13,934 bases of DNA, from assembly GCA_016182435.1 (NCBI GenBank), contig JACPGN010000001.1, positions 1 through 13,934 of the forward strand, given 5' to 3'. Source of the DNA: Lentisphaerota bacterium (GTDB taxonomy: Bacteria > Verrucomicrobiota > Kiritimatiellia > JAAZAB01). A program made the position numbers and the translations under genes. Under the pieces are notes generated by a model. The model was not told the DNA's origin. It worked only from the letters and a program-made list of their open reading frames with translations, and made no database searches. The first letter of the stretch is position 1. Each line of letters starts with the position of its first letter. Of the stretch, positions 12,704 through 13,934 are shown piece after piece.

Positions 12704-12773
12704 CTGTTCGAAACTTTGGAGAATAAATTAGGCTTTCGGCAACTAAAACCTCTTCGGCCTTGCTCTGGGCAGG

Positions 12774-12823
12774 CTGTAGCCGGCCTCGCTGAGGCCGGTC
12801 CGGGGTCAGCGACCCCGGCTACA
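12774..12823. repeat. TGTAG/CTACA double-hairpin repeat, copy B
   Basis: The outer arms TGTAGCC (12775-12781) and GGCTACA (12817-12823) enclose two hairpins. CCGGCCTC/GAGGCCGG sits around GCT, and CCGGGGTC/GACCCCGG sits around AGC. The left half and the reverse complement of the right half are identical except that CC...GG in one stem is GG...CC in the other. It lies in the presumed leader of the ankyrin gene. Confidence 0.88.
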
Positions 12824-12860
12824 TCATTGAAATTCCTATGCTTTAAGGCACGGGCGCCGC

Positions 12861-13547
12861 ATGAACATAACCTTCCGGCAAATCCCGATCCTGATTGCCA
12901 TCGCGGCGGCCACCGTCGCGCTGGTCGCCATTATCAACAGTTTTTCCCGTCCCAAGGCCATTGCACAGGCGGTCCGCGAACAATCTTTGCCGCGCCTGGC
13001 CTCAGCCGTGGCCGCTCATCCGGAACTCATCAACTCTCCGGACAAAAATGGATTCACCCCATTGCATTGGGCCGTTATGGACAGCCAGACCAATCTGGCC
13101 GAATTTCTGCTGGCGCACGGCGCCGCGGTCAATGCCCGCGATCGCTACGGCATGACGCCTTTGCACAAAGCCGCCGCCTTCAACGGCCAGAACATGGCCG
13201 AGCTCCTGCTGAAGCACGGCGCCGACCCGAATGCTTTTGCGACCAAATATGGCGTGATCCAGGTTGCGCCCCTGCACCTGGCCGCCGAAGCGGGTTTCGA
13301 CGATGTGATCCGGGTATTGCTTGATCACGGCGCCGAGATCAATGGGCCTACGCGCGGACAGAACCGCGCGACGCCGCTGCACCTGGCCGCCGCGAAAGGA
13401 AGAAGCGCCACGGTAAAAATGCTCTTGCAGGCCGGGGCCGAAGTCAATCCGCGCGACATCAAAGGTCAGACGCCGCTGCATTGGGCGCTGGTCGCCGAAC
13501 AGGCCGACTGCGCCGATATCCTGCGCCTCTTCGGCGGCACGGAATAA
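12861..13547 (+). CDS. Membrane-anchored ankyrin-repeat protein
   Basis: A 228-residue protein with an N-terminal membrane helix or uncleaved signal (about 9-29, IPILIAIAAATVALVAIINS), then about five ankyrin repeats. The repeats start near 64 (GFTPLHWAVMDSQTNLAEFL), 97 (GMTPLHKAAAFNGQNMAELL), 136 (APLHLAAEAGFDDVIRVLL), 170 (ATPLHLAAAKGRSATVKMLL) and 202 (GQTPLHWALVAEQADCADIL). Ankyrin repeats bind other proteins; the partner is unknown. The repeat domain probably faces the periplasm (inference). The ATG at 12861 has only a weak AAGG 12 bases upstream. The gene has its own promoter candidate (12675-12703) and terminator (13536-13573), so it looks monocistronic. No link to either neighbour is visible. 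Confidence 0.9.
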   Translation: MNITFRQIPILIAIAAATVALVAIINSFSRPKAIAQAVREQSLPRLASAVAAHPELINSPDKNGFTPLHWAVMDSQTNLAEFLLAHGAAVNARDRYGMTPLHKAAAFNGQNMAELLLKHGADPNAFATKYGVIQVAPLHLAAEAGFDDVIRVLLDHGAEINGPTRGQNRATPLHLAAAKGRSATVKMLLQAGAEVNPRDIKGQTPLHWALVAEQADCADILRLFGGTE

Positions 13548-13573
13548 GGGCCTGTTCCGGCCATGTTTTTTTT
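13536..13573 (+). terminator. Intrinsic terminator after the ankyrin gene
   Basis: A stem CGGAA/TTCCG, extended by GGC/GCC past a one-base bulge, is followed 3 bases later by eight T residues (13566-13573). The stem overlaps the stop codon region of the ankyrin gene. It should separate that gene from the one at 13653. Confidence 0.6.
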
Positions 13574-13652
13574 AACGCGGAGCACCTGTCTATCCTTGCT
13601 AAATAAATCAATGCTAATAACATTTAACCGCAAACGAGAGGAGAAAGAGCAC

Positions 13653-13934
13653 ATGAGCAAATTGATCCTGAATAAAACGCAGTTGCGCGACAAGGTGTAC
13701 GCCTGCTGGATGGGCAAGAACATCGGCGGGACTCTCGGAGGACCTTGGGAATGCCGAAGGCACACGCATGCGCTGACCTTCTATGAACCCGTGCCCGTCA
13801 AAGCAGCTCCGAACGATGATCTCGATCTGCAACTGGTGTGGTTGAAGATGCTGGAGGAGGAAGGGCTGGATCCATCCGTGCGCGCGTTTGCCGCGTACTG
13901 GAACCAGTATGCATCTCGTTACCCGTGGAACGAA
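13653..13934 (+). CDS. ADP-ribosylglycohydrolase family protein, N-terminal 94 residues (runs off right edge)
   Basis: The first 94 residues of an ADP-ribosylglycohydrolase (DraG/ARH-type) fold protein. The start MSKLILNKTQLRDKVYACWM leads into GKNIGGTLGGPWE (21-33), the glycine-rich opening of the family. NDDLDLQLVWLKMLEEEG (54-71) carries the metal-binding aspartates D55 and D56. The family removes ADP-ribose from proteins or other groups using two magnesium ions. Members with the NDDLDLQ form are common in environmental bacteria, and their substrates are mostly unknown, so the exact reaction should not be assumed. The start is firm: GAGGAG (13638-13643) lies 9 bases before the ATG. The preceding gap (13574-13637) holds no promoter I can name with confidence. 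Confidence 0.88.
   Translation, partial: MSKLILNKTQLRDKVYACWMGKNIGGTLGGPWECRRHTHALTFYEPVPVKAAPNDDLDLQLVWLKMLEEEGLDPSVRAFAAYWNQYASRYPWNE

Noticed and set aside
12716..13324. Plus-strand frame of 202 codons overlapping the ankyrin gene
   Set aside because: Its start is made from the double-hairpin repeat and the rest is an out-of-frame reading of the ankyrin repeats.

Overview
The window reads as chromosomal DNA of a Gram-negative-type (diderm) bacterium with moderately high GC. The PVC superphylum (Verrucomicrobiota, Kiritimatiellota or Lentisphaerota) is the best guess. The reasons are the ExbB/ExbD–DUF4159–FG-GAP–TPR gene set, a single-domain N-acetylglutamate-synthase-like GNAT protein, an ADP-ribosylglycohydrolase of a type common there, and several short palindromic repeat families that crowd the gaps. 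This placement is an inference from family content, not from a marker-gene tree.

Layout. On the minus strand, from right to left: a secreted TPR protein (8294-7446), ExbB/TolQ (7251-6205), two ExbD/TolR proteins (6197-5754 and 5637-5215), a membrane-anchored DUF4159 protein (5048-3594), a secreted FG-GAP/VCBS propeller protein (3591-1708), then the 5' part of dnaE (1491 to beyond the left edge). A very large secreted TPR protein diverges from the first TPR gene on the plus strand (8690-11732). It is split into two overlapping reading frames by an apparent frameshift near 10160-10170. To its right lie a convergent GNAT/NAGS-like gene (12620-12045), a membrane-anchored ankyrin protein (12861-13547) with a good promoter and terminator, and the 5' end of an ADP-ribosylglycohydrolase gene (13653 to beyond the right edge).

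How the genes may work together. ExbB plus two ExbDs form a proton-driven inner-membrane motor. No normal TonB or TolA is present. The DUF4159 protein directly downstream has the TonB/TolA plan (short cytoplasmic N-terminus, one membrane helix, Pro/Lys/Glu-rich linker, folded periplasmic domain). I infer that it is the force-transmitting partner, with the FG-GAP protein and the two TPR proteins as periplasmic or surface partners. This is the best candidate for an uncharacterised system in the window.

Second theme: repeats. Most gaps longer than about 80 bp carry a palindromic element, and at least five unrelated-looking families are visible. Two elements lie inside genes in frame: one between the start codon and the signal-peptide core of the FG-GAP gene, one inside the GNAT fold. 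One element is nested inside another. Three elements share a TGTAG...CTACA outer stem enclosing further hairpins, and in two of them the two halves differ by compensating stem changes. No rRNA, tRNA, CRISPR array or transposase gene was seen.
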